Source: Aurantiacibacter sediminis (lineage in GTDB: Bacteria > Pseudomonadota > Alphaproteobacteria > Sphingomonadales > Sphingomonadaceae). From it: a DNA stretch of 64,000 nt. The stretch spans positions 682,001 through 746,000 of the forward strand of contig NZ_JAEANY010000001.1 in assembly GCF_016019885.1 (NCBI RefSeq), given 5' to 3'. A program made the position numbers and the translations under genes. A model generated the notes under the pieces. The model saw only the letters and a program-made list of their open reading frames with translations. It did not search any database and had not been told where the DNA came from. Positions 36,162-44,792 of the stretch are shown one piece after another; position 1 is the first letter of the stretch, and every line of letters starts with the position of its first letter.

Positions 36162-38428
36162 AAGTCACCCGGCGCGGCCTTCTGACGGGCGCTGCCGTTG
36201 GCGGCGGACTGCTGGTCGCGTGGAATTTCCTGCCGCGCGAGTTTGAAACGCCGCTTTCCCCCGGGCCGGAGGAAATTGCTTACGACGCGTGGCTGAAGAT
36301 TGCCTCCGATGGGGTGGTGACTGTCGCCGTGCCGCAATTGGAAATGGGGCAGGGCGTCACCACGCTACTGCCGCAGATCGTCGCGATGGAGCTTGGCGCT
36401 GACTGGCGACAGGTCGCGGTGGAACCTGCGCCTGTCAGCGGCGCGTATGCGAACCTGCCTCTCGCTGTGGAATGGGCGCCGCTGTGGAAGCCGGTCATCC
36501 CCGCTCTGGCGAATGATGCAGGTGACGCACTGCTCGAACGCTGGGCGAGCGAGAACAAATTCAACGTCACCGCCAAGGGCACATCGCTCGCTGCCTATGA
36601 AATGGCGTGCCGCAATGCCGGAGCCTCGGCGCGGGCGATGCTGGCGAAAGCGGCGGCAGAGCGGTGGGATGTGCCGTGGGAGCAATGCCGCGCGGAAAAC
36701 GGCTTTATCTATCACGAAGGTAATCGCGCGAGCTTTGCGGAGCTTGCGCTGGAATCGGCAGGCTTCTCTGCCCCCGATCCTCCGCCTTTGCTGCCCGAAG
36801 AGCCTGCAGAGCGTGCTCCGCCAAGCGAGATGGAAGGTGAGCGGGTCCTTACCTGGCCGCGGCTCGATCTCCCATCCAAAGTCGATGGCAGCTATGTGTT
36901 CGCAGGCGACGTGCGCCTCCCCGATATGGTGTTCGCAGCGATCCGCCACGGACCGCTCAACCAGTCTGAATTGGGCACTTTCGATGAGACGCTCGCGTCA
37001 GGCCAGCGCGGGCTCATCCAGCTGGTTCGCGGAAAACGCTGGCTGGCGGCGATTGCGGACAATTGGTGGGCCGCCGAAGAGGCCCTGCGCCGGATCGCGC
37101 CGCGATTTGTGGTCCGACGGCCGGTGGAAAGCAATGAAGTTGTCGAGACTTTGGACGCGGCTGTGCGGCGCGGTGTTCCGACCACGGTCGAAACGCGCGG
37201 GGCAGGCGATGACAATTACGCGCCCGATGAGGCGCGCCGATATGATGTCGCGCCCGGTGTCCATGCCACCATCGAAACCACCACTGCGACTGCGCGGCTG
37301 AGCGATGGGTTGCTGGAACTGTGGATGGCGACGCAAGCACCCGAACCGGCACGGCAGGCGGCGGCGAAAGCAATCGGCCTCTCGGCTGCCGACGTTGTGC
37401 TGTATCCCGTCGCGGCGGGAGGCAGTTTTGATCGGCGGCTGGATAATCAGGCGGCGGTCGAAGTGGCCCTGCTGGCGCGCGAGGCGGGGAGGCCAGTGCA
37501 GCTTACGTGGTCGCGCTGGCAGGAGCATGCGGCATCCTATCCGCGCCCACCGGTCGCGGCACTGATCGGCGCGGAATTGCGCGAGGAAGGCTCGATCAGC
37601 CAGCTGCGCGCCAGGATCGCCGCGCCTTCGACCATGCGCGAATTTGGCGAGCGCCTGTTCGAAAATTCGGTGAGCTGGGCGGCGATTGAAGCGGTGGAAG
37701 GTGAGGCGGACCCCTTCGCTGTCGAAGGCTTCGCGCAAAGCTATGCCATTCCGGACATGGTCGTGCAGCACATTCCGGTGTCGCTCGATCTGCCGACAGC
37801 CCTGATGCGCGGCGGGGCGCATGGCTATACGTGCTTTTTCCGCGAAAGCTTCATCGACGAGATCGCGCAGGAATATGAGCGGGAGCCGCTGTCCTATCGC
37901 ATAGCCATGCTCGGACAGGATGCGCCGATGGTCGATCTGCTGCAGCGCGCCGGGCGGCTAGCGGCGTGGGACGGCGGAACGCGCGGGAGCGGGCAGGGGC
38001 TCGCCTGCCACCGCATGCAATTGGGAGAAGCGACGGGCCGCATCGCGCTCGTCGCGCAGGCCAGTGCGGGCGAAGGCGGCGTCCGGGTGCGCCACCTCTA
38101 TGCAGCAGTCGATATCGGGCGTGTCGTCAATCGCGACATAGCGCTTCAGCAGATCGAAGGCGGTCTGGTCTTCGGCCTTGCGCAGGCGCTGGGCGGTGCG
38201 ACCGAATATGCCGACGGCCTGCCGACGCACCAGCGGCTCGCCGCGCTTGGCTTGCCGACGCTGGAGGATTGCCCGCAGATCACGGTGGAGCTGCTCGATA
38301 GCGATGCGCCGCCTTTCGATTCGGGCGAGATCGGCGTGCCGCCCGTAGCCCCCGCCGTCGCCAATGCTTTCTTCAGCGCCACGGGCCTGCGCCTGCGCCG
38401 CCTGCCATTGCTCTCCGCATTTGCATGA
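36158..38428 (+). CDS. Molybdopterin-binding aldehyde oxidase/xanthine dehydrogenase family protein (IorB-like)
   Basis: 756 residues. The N-terminus MKVTRRGLLTGAAVGGG is a twin-arginine signal, so the folded cofactor-bound protein is probably exported. Two aldehyde-oxidase-type domain halves follow, as in isoquinoline 1-oxidoreductase beta subunits. QLEMGQGVTT, AAGGSFDRRLDNQAAVEVA and the C-terminal active-site Glu in DSGEIGVPPVAPAVANAF are visible. No small [2Fe-2S] subunit is next to it. The frame extends back through mrp, but the ATG overlapping the mrp stop is the real start. Substrate unknown. Confidence 0.87.
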   Translation: MKVTRRGLLTGAAVGGGLLVAWNFLPREFETPLSPGPEEIAYDAWLKIASDGVVTVAVPQLEMGQGVTTLLPQIVAMELGADWRQVAVEPAPVSGAYANLPLAVEWAPLWKPVIPALANDAGDALLERWASENKFNVTAKGTSLAAYEMACRNAGASARAMLAKAAAERWDVPWEQCRAENGFIYHEGNRASFAELALESAGFSAPDPPPLLPEEPAERAPPSEMEGERVLTWPRLDLPSKVDGSYVFAGDVRLPDMVFAAIRHGPLNQSELGTFDETLASGQRGLIQLVRGKRWLAAIADNWWAAEEALRRIAPRFVVRRPVESNEVVETLDAAVRRGVPTTVETRGAGDDNYAPDEARRYDVAPGVHATIETTTATARLSDGLLELWMATQAPEPARQAAAKAIGLSAADVVLYPVAAGGSFDRRLDNQAAVEVALLAREAGRPVQLTWSRWQEHAASYPRPPVAALIGAELREEGSISQLRARIAAPSTMREFGERLFENSVSWAAIEAVEGEADPFAVEGFAQSYAIPDMVVQHIPVSLDLPTALMRGGAHGYTCFFRESFIDEIAQEYEREPLSYRIAMLGQDAPMVDLLQRAGRLAAWDGGTRGSGQGLACHRMQLGEATGRIALVAQASAGEGGVRVRHLYAAVDIGRVVNRDIALQQIEGGLVFGLAQALGGATEYADGLPTHQRLAALGLPTLEDCPQITVELLDSDAPPFDSGEIGVPPVAPAVANAFFSATGLRLRRLPLLSAFA

Positions 38429-38561
38429 GGCGTGCGATTACCGACATTGGGGCGAGTTTCCTTTCCGCCTCAGCTAGGGCATGGGGCACGGAACATCGGG
38501 GCGCGCCAAGCGTCCAACCCATTCGGCAACGGGTCCGCCGCTGCCTTGCAGGACGTAACGA

Positions 38562-39596
38562 ATGACAGAGCCGTTTTCCGGCCTCCCCCAGCACTTACCC
38601 GCTGACCATCCGCCGGTGAAAAGCGGCAAGGTCGGCGTGTTGCTCGTCAATCTCGGCACGCCCGACGCGCCCGAGACGGGGCCGGTGCGGCGCTATCTGG
38701 CGGAATTCCTGTCGGACAAGCGGGTGATCGAGATCCCTTCGCTGATCTGGCAGCCGATCCTGCGCGGCATCATTCTCAACACCCGGCCCAAGAAAAGCGC
38801 GGCGGCTTACAAGAAGGTGTGGTGGGATCGCGGTTCGCCGCTGGCGGTGATTACCGAAGATCAGGCGATCGGTTTGCAGGCGCGGCTGGGCGAAAATGTG
38901 ATGGTCGACTGGGCGATGCGCTACGGCGAGCCCGCCATCGCGCCCCAGCTCGATAAGCTCAAAGAGGCGGGCTGCGATCGCATCCTGCTTGCGCCCATGT
39001 ATCCGCAATATTCGGGCGCGACATCGGCCACCGTCGTCGACAAGGTCAGCGACTGGCTGCGCGAGCAACGCTGGCAGCCGGCGATGCGCACCGTCCCGCC
39101 CTACCACGACGATCCGACTTACATCCGCGCGCTGGCAAAGGATATCGGCACGCAGCTCGATGCGCTCGATTTCACGCCCGAAGTCCTGCTCATGAGCTTC
39201 CACGGCATGCCGCTTCGCACGCTGACCGAAGGCGACCCCTATCACTGCCACTGTCAGAAAACATCGCGCCTGCTGCAGGCGGAACTGAACCGCCCGGACA
39301 TCCGCATGGTGACAACATTCCAGAGCCGCTTCGGCCCTGCCAAATGGCTCGAACCTGCCACCGATGACACGATCATTGCCGAGGCCGAGGCAGGCACCAA
39401 ACGCATGGCCATCGCCGCGCCGGGCTTCTCCGCCGATTGCCTCGAAACGCTGGAAGAGCTCGGCATGGAAGGCCGCGACGAATTCATCGAAGCGGGCGGC
39501 GAAAAGTTCGCCCGCATCGAATGCCTCAACGCCCGCACCACCGGCATGGACATGATCGAGGCGATCATCCGGCGCGAGCTGGCGGGCTGGGTTTAA
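38562..39596 (+). CDS. hemH: Ferrochelatase
   Basis: 344 residues. Inserts Fe2+ into protoporphyrin IX. LLVNLGTPDAP near the front, PMYPQYSGAT in the middle, and the metal-site His in LLMSFHGMP with a following DPYHCHCQKT segment match the family. Convergent with a small SDHAF4-like gene whose stop is 3 bases away. Confidence 0.95.
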   Translation: MTEPFSGLPQHLPADHPPVKSGKVGVLLVNLGTPDAPETGPVRRYLAEFLSDKRVIEIPSLIWQPILRGIILNTRPKKSAAAYKKVWWDRGSPLAVITEDQAIGLQARLGENVMVDWAMRYGEPAIAPQLDKLKEAGCDRILLAPMYPQYSGATSATVVDKVSDWLREQRWQPAMRTVPPYHDDPTYIRALAKDIGTQLDALDFTPEVLLMSFHGMPLRTLTEGDPYHCHCQKTSRLLQAELNRPDIRMVTTFQSRFGPAKWLEPATDDTIIAEAEAGTKRMAIAAPGFSADCLETLEELGMEGRDEFIEAGGEKFARIECLNARTTGMDMIEAIIRRELAGWV

Positions 39597-39599
39597 GCT

Positions 39600-39755
39600 C
39601 TAAAAATCGATCGCGATGCCCTTGTGCACCCAGTCGCCGTAGCGGGTGGGGCTGAGCTTTTCGTCGACTTCGCCCTTTTCGGGCTCGGGCGGTGGTTCGC
39701 TCGTCCAGTGGGCGGGCTTCTTGAAGTTTTCGGGGCGTTTGGTTGCGCGTTTCAT
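39600..39755 (-). CDS. DUF1674 / SDHAF4-like succinate dehydrogenase assembly protein
   Basis: 51 residues, too short for many gene callers. The C-terminal signature LSPTRYGDWVHKGIAIDF is that of DUF1674, the bacterial relatives of mitochondrial SDHAF4, which helps load flavinylated SdhA. A Pro/Glu-rich linker precedes it. The ATG at 39755 is the first good start. Divergent from rsmB. Confidence 0.85.
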   Translation of the reverse strand: MKRATKRPENFKKPAHWTSEPPPEPEKGEVDEKLSPTRYGDWVHKGIAIDF

Positions 39756-39813
39756 AGCCTCTGCAACATGGGCGCTCTGGCGCTGATGCGCAACTGGGCC
39801 TAGGGGCACCCCT

Positions 39814-41028
39814 ATGAACACCATTCCGGGAAGCGGGGCGCGCAAGGCGGCGCTGAAAATGCTCGATGCCGTGCTGCGGCGCGGCGATACGATGGAGCAG
39901 GCGGGCGGCGCGGCGAACGGACTGCCGAGCTTTGCCGACCGTGCGCTCGCTCGCGCGATTGCCGGCGAAGTGCTGCGCTGGCTCACCGATCTCGATGCGC
40001 TGATCGATAGCGCCACGAACAAGCCGCTGCCCGATGATGCCAAGGCGCGCATGGTCCTGCGCATGATGCTCGCCCAATGGCTGCGGCTGGAAACACCGCC
40101 GCACGCCGTGATTGCGACGGCGCTACCGCTACTCGCAGGCGGGCCGAAGCGATTGGCGCATGGTGTTTTCGCGACGCTCACCCGGCAAGATGCGACCCTG
40201 CCCGACGCGCCGACTTTGCCGGAAGCCGTCGCCCATCGCTGGGGCGATATGGCTCCAGAGATCGCCAAGGGTATCGCCGCCCCGCCGCCGCTCGACCTGT
40301 CATTGCGCGGGGATCTGCCCGAAGGGCTCGAAGGCGAGAGCCTGCTTCCCGGACACCTCCGCCTGCCGCGTGGCACGGCTATCGAAAACCTGCCGGGCTT
40401 CGATGACGGCGCATGGTGGGTGCAGGACCTTGCCGCATCGATACCTGCGCGGCTGCTCGGCGCTGGCGAGGGCAAGCGCGTGCTCGACCTGTGCGCGGCG
40501 CCCGGCGGCAAGACTCTGCAACTGGCCGCTGCGGGATGGAAAGTGACGTCGCTCGACAATTCCTCCCGCCGCCTCGAACGGCTGCGCCAGAACCTGAAGC
40601 GCACCGGCCTTTCCGCCGATATCGTAAAAGCCGATGCGATGGGCTGGCATCCGGATGAGCTTTACGACGCCATCCTGCTCGATGCACCCTGCACGGCGAC
40701 AGGCACCTGCCGCCGCAACCCGGACGTAATCCACCGCATCGGCCCGCGCCAGATTGAGGCGATGGCGCTGCTGCAATCGCAATTGCTGGAGCGCGCCGCC
40801 AATTGGCTGAAGCCCGGTGGAACGCTGGTTTATGCTGTATGCTCTCTCGAACCCGAGGAGGGCGAGGACGTGGCGGCAAGTTGCACGTTGGCGCCTCTGC
40901 CCGTGATGAGCGATGAGCTTCCCGAAGGCGTGGAGCCGGGTGCTTGGGGCCATGTGCGCACGCACCCGGGCATGTTGGCCGAAACGGGCGGTCTCGATGG
41001 CTTTTTCATTGCGCGCTTCCAAGGCTAG
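39814..41028 (+). CDS. rsmB: 16S rRNA (cytosine-C5)-methyltransferase RsmB-type
   Basis: 404 residues. An N-terminal NusB-like helical domain (about 5-125), then a class I methyltransferase with VLDLCAAPGGKTLQLA and the two active-site cysteines in LDAPCTATGTCRRNPD and YAVCSLEPEEGED. It should methylate C967-equivalent in 16S rRNA. Divergent from the SDHAF4-like gene with a 58-base gap. Confidence 0.9.
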   Translation: MNTIPGSGARKAALKMLDAVLRRGDTMEQAGGAANGLPSFADRALARAIAGEVLRWLTDLDALIDSATNKPLPDDAKARMVLRMMLAQWLRLETPPHAVIATALPLLAGGPKRLAHGVFATLTRQDATLPDAPTLPEAVAHRWGDMAPEIAKGIAAPPPLDLSLRGDLPEGLEGESLLPGHLRLPRGTAIENLPGFDDGAWWVQDLAASIPARLLGAGEGKRVLDLCAAPGGKTLQLAAAGWKVTSLDNSSRRLERLRQNLKRTGLSADIVKADAMGWHPDELYDAILLDAPCTATGTCRRNPDVIHRIGPRQIEAMALLQSQLLERAANWLKPGGTLVYAVCSLEPEEGEDVAASCTLAPLPVMSDELPEGVEPGAWGHVRTHPGMLAETGGLDGFFIARFQG

Positions 41029-41104
41029 CGCAGCTCGTATTGTAACCAATCGCCCGCCCCAGCGAATAACCCCGGCATAAGAAACCACTTTGCCGGGAGG
41101 CACC

Positions 41105-41587
41105 ATGAAGAAGATTTTAGCCCTGATCGTTACCCACGCCGCCGCGCTTGGCGCGGGCTTTGCGCTGGGGGTTTATTTCCTGCCGATCCTGACCGCGCCG
41201 GATGCTCCGGCTGCCGAAGTGCTGGAGGAACAGGCTGCCTCGGCCGAATACTCCGCCGAACTGACCCGAGATCTCGCTGGCAGCGATGCCCTGCATTGGG
41301 GCGAGGGCACCATCAGCGTGTCCGATAGCAGGATTGTCCACCAAGGCGAGCTGGCGCCGGGGCCGGACTACATCGTCTATCTCACGCGGGAGTTCGTTGA
41401 GGACGAAGCGGAATTTGAAGCCATCAAGGACGAAGCGGTCGCCATAGGCGGCGTCGAGACATTCGACGGCTTCCTGCTCGATGTGCCCGCAGGCGTGAAT
41501 ATCGAGGATTACACTACGGTGGTGGTCTGGTGCGAAGCCTTTGGCGAGTTCATCACTGCGGCCGAATATCGCTCGCTGATAAGTTAA
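41105..41587 (+). CDS. DM13 domain membrane-anchored protein
   Basis: 160 residues. An N-terminal hydrophobic anchor (about 4-26) is followed by a periplasmic domain whose end DYTTVVVWCEAFGEFITAAE matches the DM13 family, thought to be a redox-related Cys-containing module. The ATG has GGGAGG upstream; a start five codons earlier is less likely. A terminator follows. Confidence 0.8.
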   Translation: MKKILALIVTHAAALGAGFALGVYFLPILTAPDAPAAEVLEEQAASAEYSAELTRDLAGSDALHWGEGTISVSDSRIVHQGELAPGPDYIVYLTREFVEDEAEFEAIKDEAVAIGGVETFDGFLLDVPAGVNIEDYTTVVVWCEAFGEFITAAEYRSLIS

Positions 41588-41604
41588 CGTCTGGCCGAAA
41601 AGCG

Positions 41605-41645
41605 AAGGCCCGCCGCACGAAAACACCGTGCCGCGGGCCTTTCTT
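41605..41645 (+). terminator. Terminator between the DM13 gene and msrA
   Basis: AAGGCCCGC-C-GCACG / CGTGC-C-GCGGGCCTT, a 15-base stem with one mismatch and a 7-base loop, followed by TTTCTT. It lies between convergent genes and may serve both. Confidence 0.85.
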
Positions 41646-41692
41646 CATGGTTAACTCAAGCGCGCTCCAGCACTTACCACAAAGTAAACAAA

Positions 41693-42223
41693 TCAGCTTT
41701 TCACCTTGTCGGCAAAGCTCTTGCGCAGCTTCATCAGCTTGGGCGGAATCACCGCCATGCAATAGGGGTTTCGCTGGCCTTCGCCTTCCCAATATTCCTG
41801 GTGGTAGTCCTCTGCCGGATACCATTCGCCGCTTTCGATCGTGGTGACGGCGCTCTGGCCTTCGTGACTTTCGTTCCAGCGGGCGATGGCGGCTTCGGCC
41901 TCGGCGCGCTGCTCGTCGGACAGCGGGAAAATCGCGCTGCGGTACTGCGTGCCAACATCATTGCCCTGGCGGTTCAGCTGGCTGGGATCGTGCGTGCCCA
42001 TGAACATGTCGTAGATTTCCGGCAGGGTGACTTGCTCTGTGTCGAATGTCACTTTCACCCCCTCGGCATGGCCGGTGTTGCCAGTGCACACCGCCTTATA
42101 AGTGGGGTTCGGCACATCGCCGCCGATATAACCGCTTTCGACCGACTGCACGCCGATCACGTCCTTGAACACAGCCTCGGTGCACCAGAAGCATCCGCCG
42201 GCTACGATTACAGTCTCACTCAT
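41693..42223 (-). CDS. msrA: Peptide-methionine (S)-S-oxide reductase
   Basis: 176 residues. GGCFWCTEAVF carries the catalytic Cys (Cys11) near the N-terminus; a resolving Cys is in NPYCMAVI near the end. GYIGGDVPNPTY and HDPSQLNRQGNDVGTQYRS are family blocks. Two ATGs are adjacent; the second (42223) is chosen because AAGGAG then lies 6 bases upstream. Confidence 0.95.
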   Translation of the reverse strand: MSETVIVAGGCFWCTEAVFKDVIGVQSVESGYIGGDVPNPTYKAVCTGNTGHAEGVKVTFDTEQVTLPEIYDMFMGTHDPSQLNRQGNDVGTQYRSAIFPLSDEQRAEAEAAIARWNESHEGQSAVTTIESGEWYPAEDYHQEYWEGEGQRNPYCMAVIPPKLMKLRKSFADKVKS

Positions 42224-42322
42224 CATGGTCTCCTTTGCCGTGATATGTGGGGACGAAGGCCGCGCTTGTCATCTGGCCATTGGGCTGCCATTTCGCATCC
42301 ACACAATCCTTGGGAGAATATG

Positions 42323-43159
42323 ATGCGTTACACCCCCCTGTTTGCCGCTGCGGCGGCTCTCGCCGTCGCCAGCCCCGCTGCCGCCCACAATCATGGTCCG
42401 CATGAGCACGGTGCGCACGAGCATGAAGGCCACTCGCTCGATCACGTGCTCGCCATGTCGCACCGCGACGAAGATCGCGCCCGCGACCAATACCGCAATC
42501 CGGCAGAAACGCTCGCCTTCTTCCAGATCGAGCCGACTATGCGCGTCGCTGAATACGGCCCCGGTGGCGGCTGGTACACCCGCGTGCTGTTGCCGTGGAT
42601 CGGTTCGCAGGGCCAGTACTTCGCTTTCCAGGCAGGCCGTGATCCGGCAGAGGATGGCTCCACCTGGCCGCAACGTTTCACCACGGCCGTGGCTCAGGCC
42701 GACTGGTCCGGCTCCATGCCGGTCACCGCATTCGAAAGCGATGCGATCCCAGAGGACGTGGTCGGCACGCTGGACCGTGTGCTGATCTTCCGCTCCATTC
42801 ATGGCCTGCTGAATGGCAACCGCGCCGATGCGGAGCTCCGCGCCATCCGCACGCTGCTTTCCGATGACGGGATGGTCGGCGTGGTCCAGCACCGTGCACC
42901 CGAAGACGCGTCTTACGGATTCGCCAATGGTTCAAATGGCTATCTGCGCCAGAGCGATGTGGTGCGCCTGTTCGAACTGCACGGCTTCGAGCTTGCAGGT
43001 AGCAGCGAAGTGAATGCCAATTCCGACGATCCCGCAAACTGGGAAGGAGGCGTTTGGACGCTCCCGCCCACGCTGCGTTACGGCGATGAGGACCGCGCGC
43101 GCTACGAAGCTATCGGTGAGAGCGACCGTATGACGCTGCTCTTCCGCAAGCGGGACTAA
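42323..43159 (+). CDS. Exported methyltransferase-like protein
   Basis: 278 residues. A clear signal peptide (about 1-20, ending ASPAAA) is followed by a His-rich stretch (HNHGPHEHGAHEHEGH) and then a class I methyltransferase fold with VAEYGPGGGWYTRVLLPW as motif I. Similar to predicted methyltransferases of the COG4798 kind. Since S-adenosylmethionine is not expected in the periplasm, it may have lost methylation. Two adjacent ATGs exist at 42320 and 42323; the second has better spacing from GGGAG. Nearly contiguous with aguB. Confidence 0.82.
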   Translation: MRYTPLFAAAAALAVASPAAAHNHGPHEHGAHEHEGHSLDHVLAMSHRDEDRARDQYRNPAETLAFFQIEPTMRVAEYGPGGGWYTRVLLPWIGSQGQYFAFQAGRDPAEDGSTWPQRFTTAVAQADWSGSMPVTAFESDAIPEDVVGTLDRVLIFRSIHGLLNGNRADAELRAIRTLLSDDGMVGVVQHRAPEDASYGFANGSNGYLRQSDVVRLFELHGFELAGSSEVNANSDDPANWEGGVWTLPPTLRYGDEDRARYEAIGESDRMTLLFRKRD

Positions 43160-43165
43160 CGCGCC

Positions 43166-44029
43166 TTGGCCACACTGTCCGTTGCAGCGCTCCAGCTTTC
43201 CCTGGGCTCCGACGATGAGAGCGAGAACATCGCTGCGGTCTCTGCGCAGGTAGAGGAGGCGGCACAGCAGGGTGCGCAGGTGATCCTGCCGCCCGAGCTG
43301 TTTTCCGGCCCCTATTTCTGCCGCGAGGAGAAGGACGAGTTCTTCGCCCTCGCACGGCCCACGGCAGAGCATCCCTCGGTCGTCGCCATGCAGAAGCTTG
43401 CGAAAAGCCTTGGCGTCGCAATTCCAACGAGCTTTTTCGAGCGAGACGGGCACCACTATTACAACACGCTCGCAATGATCGGCCCCGATGGCGAGATCAT
43501 GGGCACATACCGCAAGAGCCACATCCCCGATGGACCGGGCTATGAGGAAAAATTTTATTTCCGACCCGGCAATGACGGGTTCAAGGTGTGGGACGTTTTC
43601 GGTGCGCGCATCGGCATCGGTATCTGTTGGGACCAGTGGTATCCCGAAACCGCGCGTGTACTGGCGCTGAAAGGCGCTCAGGTGCTCTTCTACCCCACTG
43701 CCATCGGCTCCGAGCCGAAAGATGCGGAGATGGACACAAGCCGCATGTGGCGCCGCGCGATGATCGGCCATGCGGTGAGCAATTGCATGCCTGTCGTCGC
43801 CGCGAACCGCATCGGGCACGAAGGCAGCGATAGTGACGGCACGACCTTCTACGGCCACTCCTTCATTTGCGACGAATGGGGGGACATGCTGGCCGAATAT
43901 GGTGCGGCGGAAAGCGGCGTGCTGACCGCCACGCTCGATCTCGACGCGGCACGCCAGCACCGCGCCAGCTGGGGCTTTTTCCGCGATCGCCGCCCGCAGC
44001 TTTACGGGCGGATTGCGGAGGACATCTGA
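43166..44029 (+). CDS. aguB: N-carbamoylputrescine amidase
   Basis: 287 residues of the nitrilase superfamily. The catalytic triad is Glu44 (LPPELF), Lys117 (TYRKSHIP) and Cys154 (GICWDQWYPE). Length and the SHIPDGPGYEEKFYF block match AguB, which turns N-carbamoylputrescine into putrescine. The start is TTG at 43166, six bases after the previous stop, with a poor ribosome site. No agmatine deiminase (aguA) is in the window. Confidence 0.92.
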   Translation: MATLSVAALQLSLGSDDESENIAAVSAQVEEAAQQGAQVILPPELFSGPYFCREEKDEFFALARPTAEHPSVVAMQKLAKSLGVAIPTSFFERDGHHYYNTLAMIGPDGEIMGTYRKSHIPDGPGYEEKFYFRPGNDGFKVWDVFGARIGIGICWDQWYPETARVLALKGAQVLFYPTAIGSEPKDAEMDTSRMWRRAMIGHAVSNCMPVVAANRIGHEGSDSDGTTFYGHSFICDEWGDMLAEYGAAESGVLTATLDLDAARQHRASWGFFRDRRPQLYGRIAEDI

Positions 44030-44034
44030 TCGCG

Positions 44035-44550
44035 ATGCGCAGGCTGCGGGATGATCTGGTGGGCGTGGCAAAGACCGATCACACCTATCTGATCGCAGTC
44101 GGCAGCAATCAGCGGCACCAGCTGTTCGGTAGGCCGCGGGAGATCGTGGCCATGGCCATGGAGCTTCTCGAGGGGACGGCAGGCACGGTCACCGCGCGCT
44201 CGCGCATTGTCGACAGCGATCCCGTCGGGCCGAGCCAGCGGCGCTTCGCCAATGCGGCGCTGTTGTTGGACACGCGACTTGATCCGCTCAGCCTGCTGGC
44301 CGTGCTGCATGAAGCGGAAGCGGCGCTTGGCCGTCAGCGCAGGGGGCAGCGCTGGCAGGCGCGCGTGCTTGATCTCGACATCGTGTTGTGGAGTGGCGGC
44401 ATCGTGGGCACGCCAGACCTGATCATCCCCCATCCGCTGTTCCGCGAGAGAGACTTCGTGCTCGGCCCCGCGGCTGAGATTGCACCTGACTGGCGCGATC
44501 CGCTGAGTGGCTTCACCCTGCGCCAACTCTCGGCGCGCCATCGCAAGTAA
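44035..44550 (+). CDS. folK: HPPK, folate pyrophosphokinase
   Basis: 171 residues. 6-hydroxymethyl-7,8-dihydropterin pyrophosphokinase of folate synthesis. LIAVGSNQ, the VLDLDIVLW metal motif and IPHPLFRERDFVL are clear. The ATG at 44035 is used; a GTG ten codons on is possible. It follows aguB after 5 bases. No folP or folB is adjacent. Confidence 0.92.
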   Translation: MRRLRDDLVGVAKTDHTYLIAVGSNQRHQLFGRPREIVAMAMELLEGTAGTVTARSRIVDSDPVGPSQRRFANAALLLDTRLDPLSLLAVLHEAEAALGRQRRGQRWQARVLDLDIVLWSGGIVGTPDLIIPHPLFRERDFVLGPAAEIAPDWRDPLSGFTLRQLSARHRK

Positions 44551-44638
44551 CATCGCCCGATCTGAGCCGATTGCAGACATTTACAAACCAAGCCGCTTGA
44601 CCCGCTCGCCACCTGCCCCTAGGTGCAGCGCCCGTGGT

Positions 44639-44715
<77 letters not shown>

Positions 44716-44792
44716 CCAAATTCCATCCATCGCTTGCGTTGACCTTAACCGGTTTCCCGTGCAACGGCTTTTGCACGAGGAGAGCCACAGAT

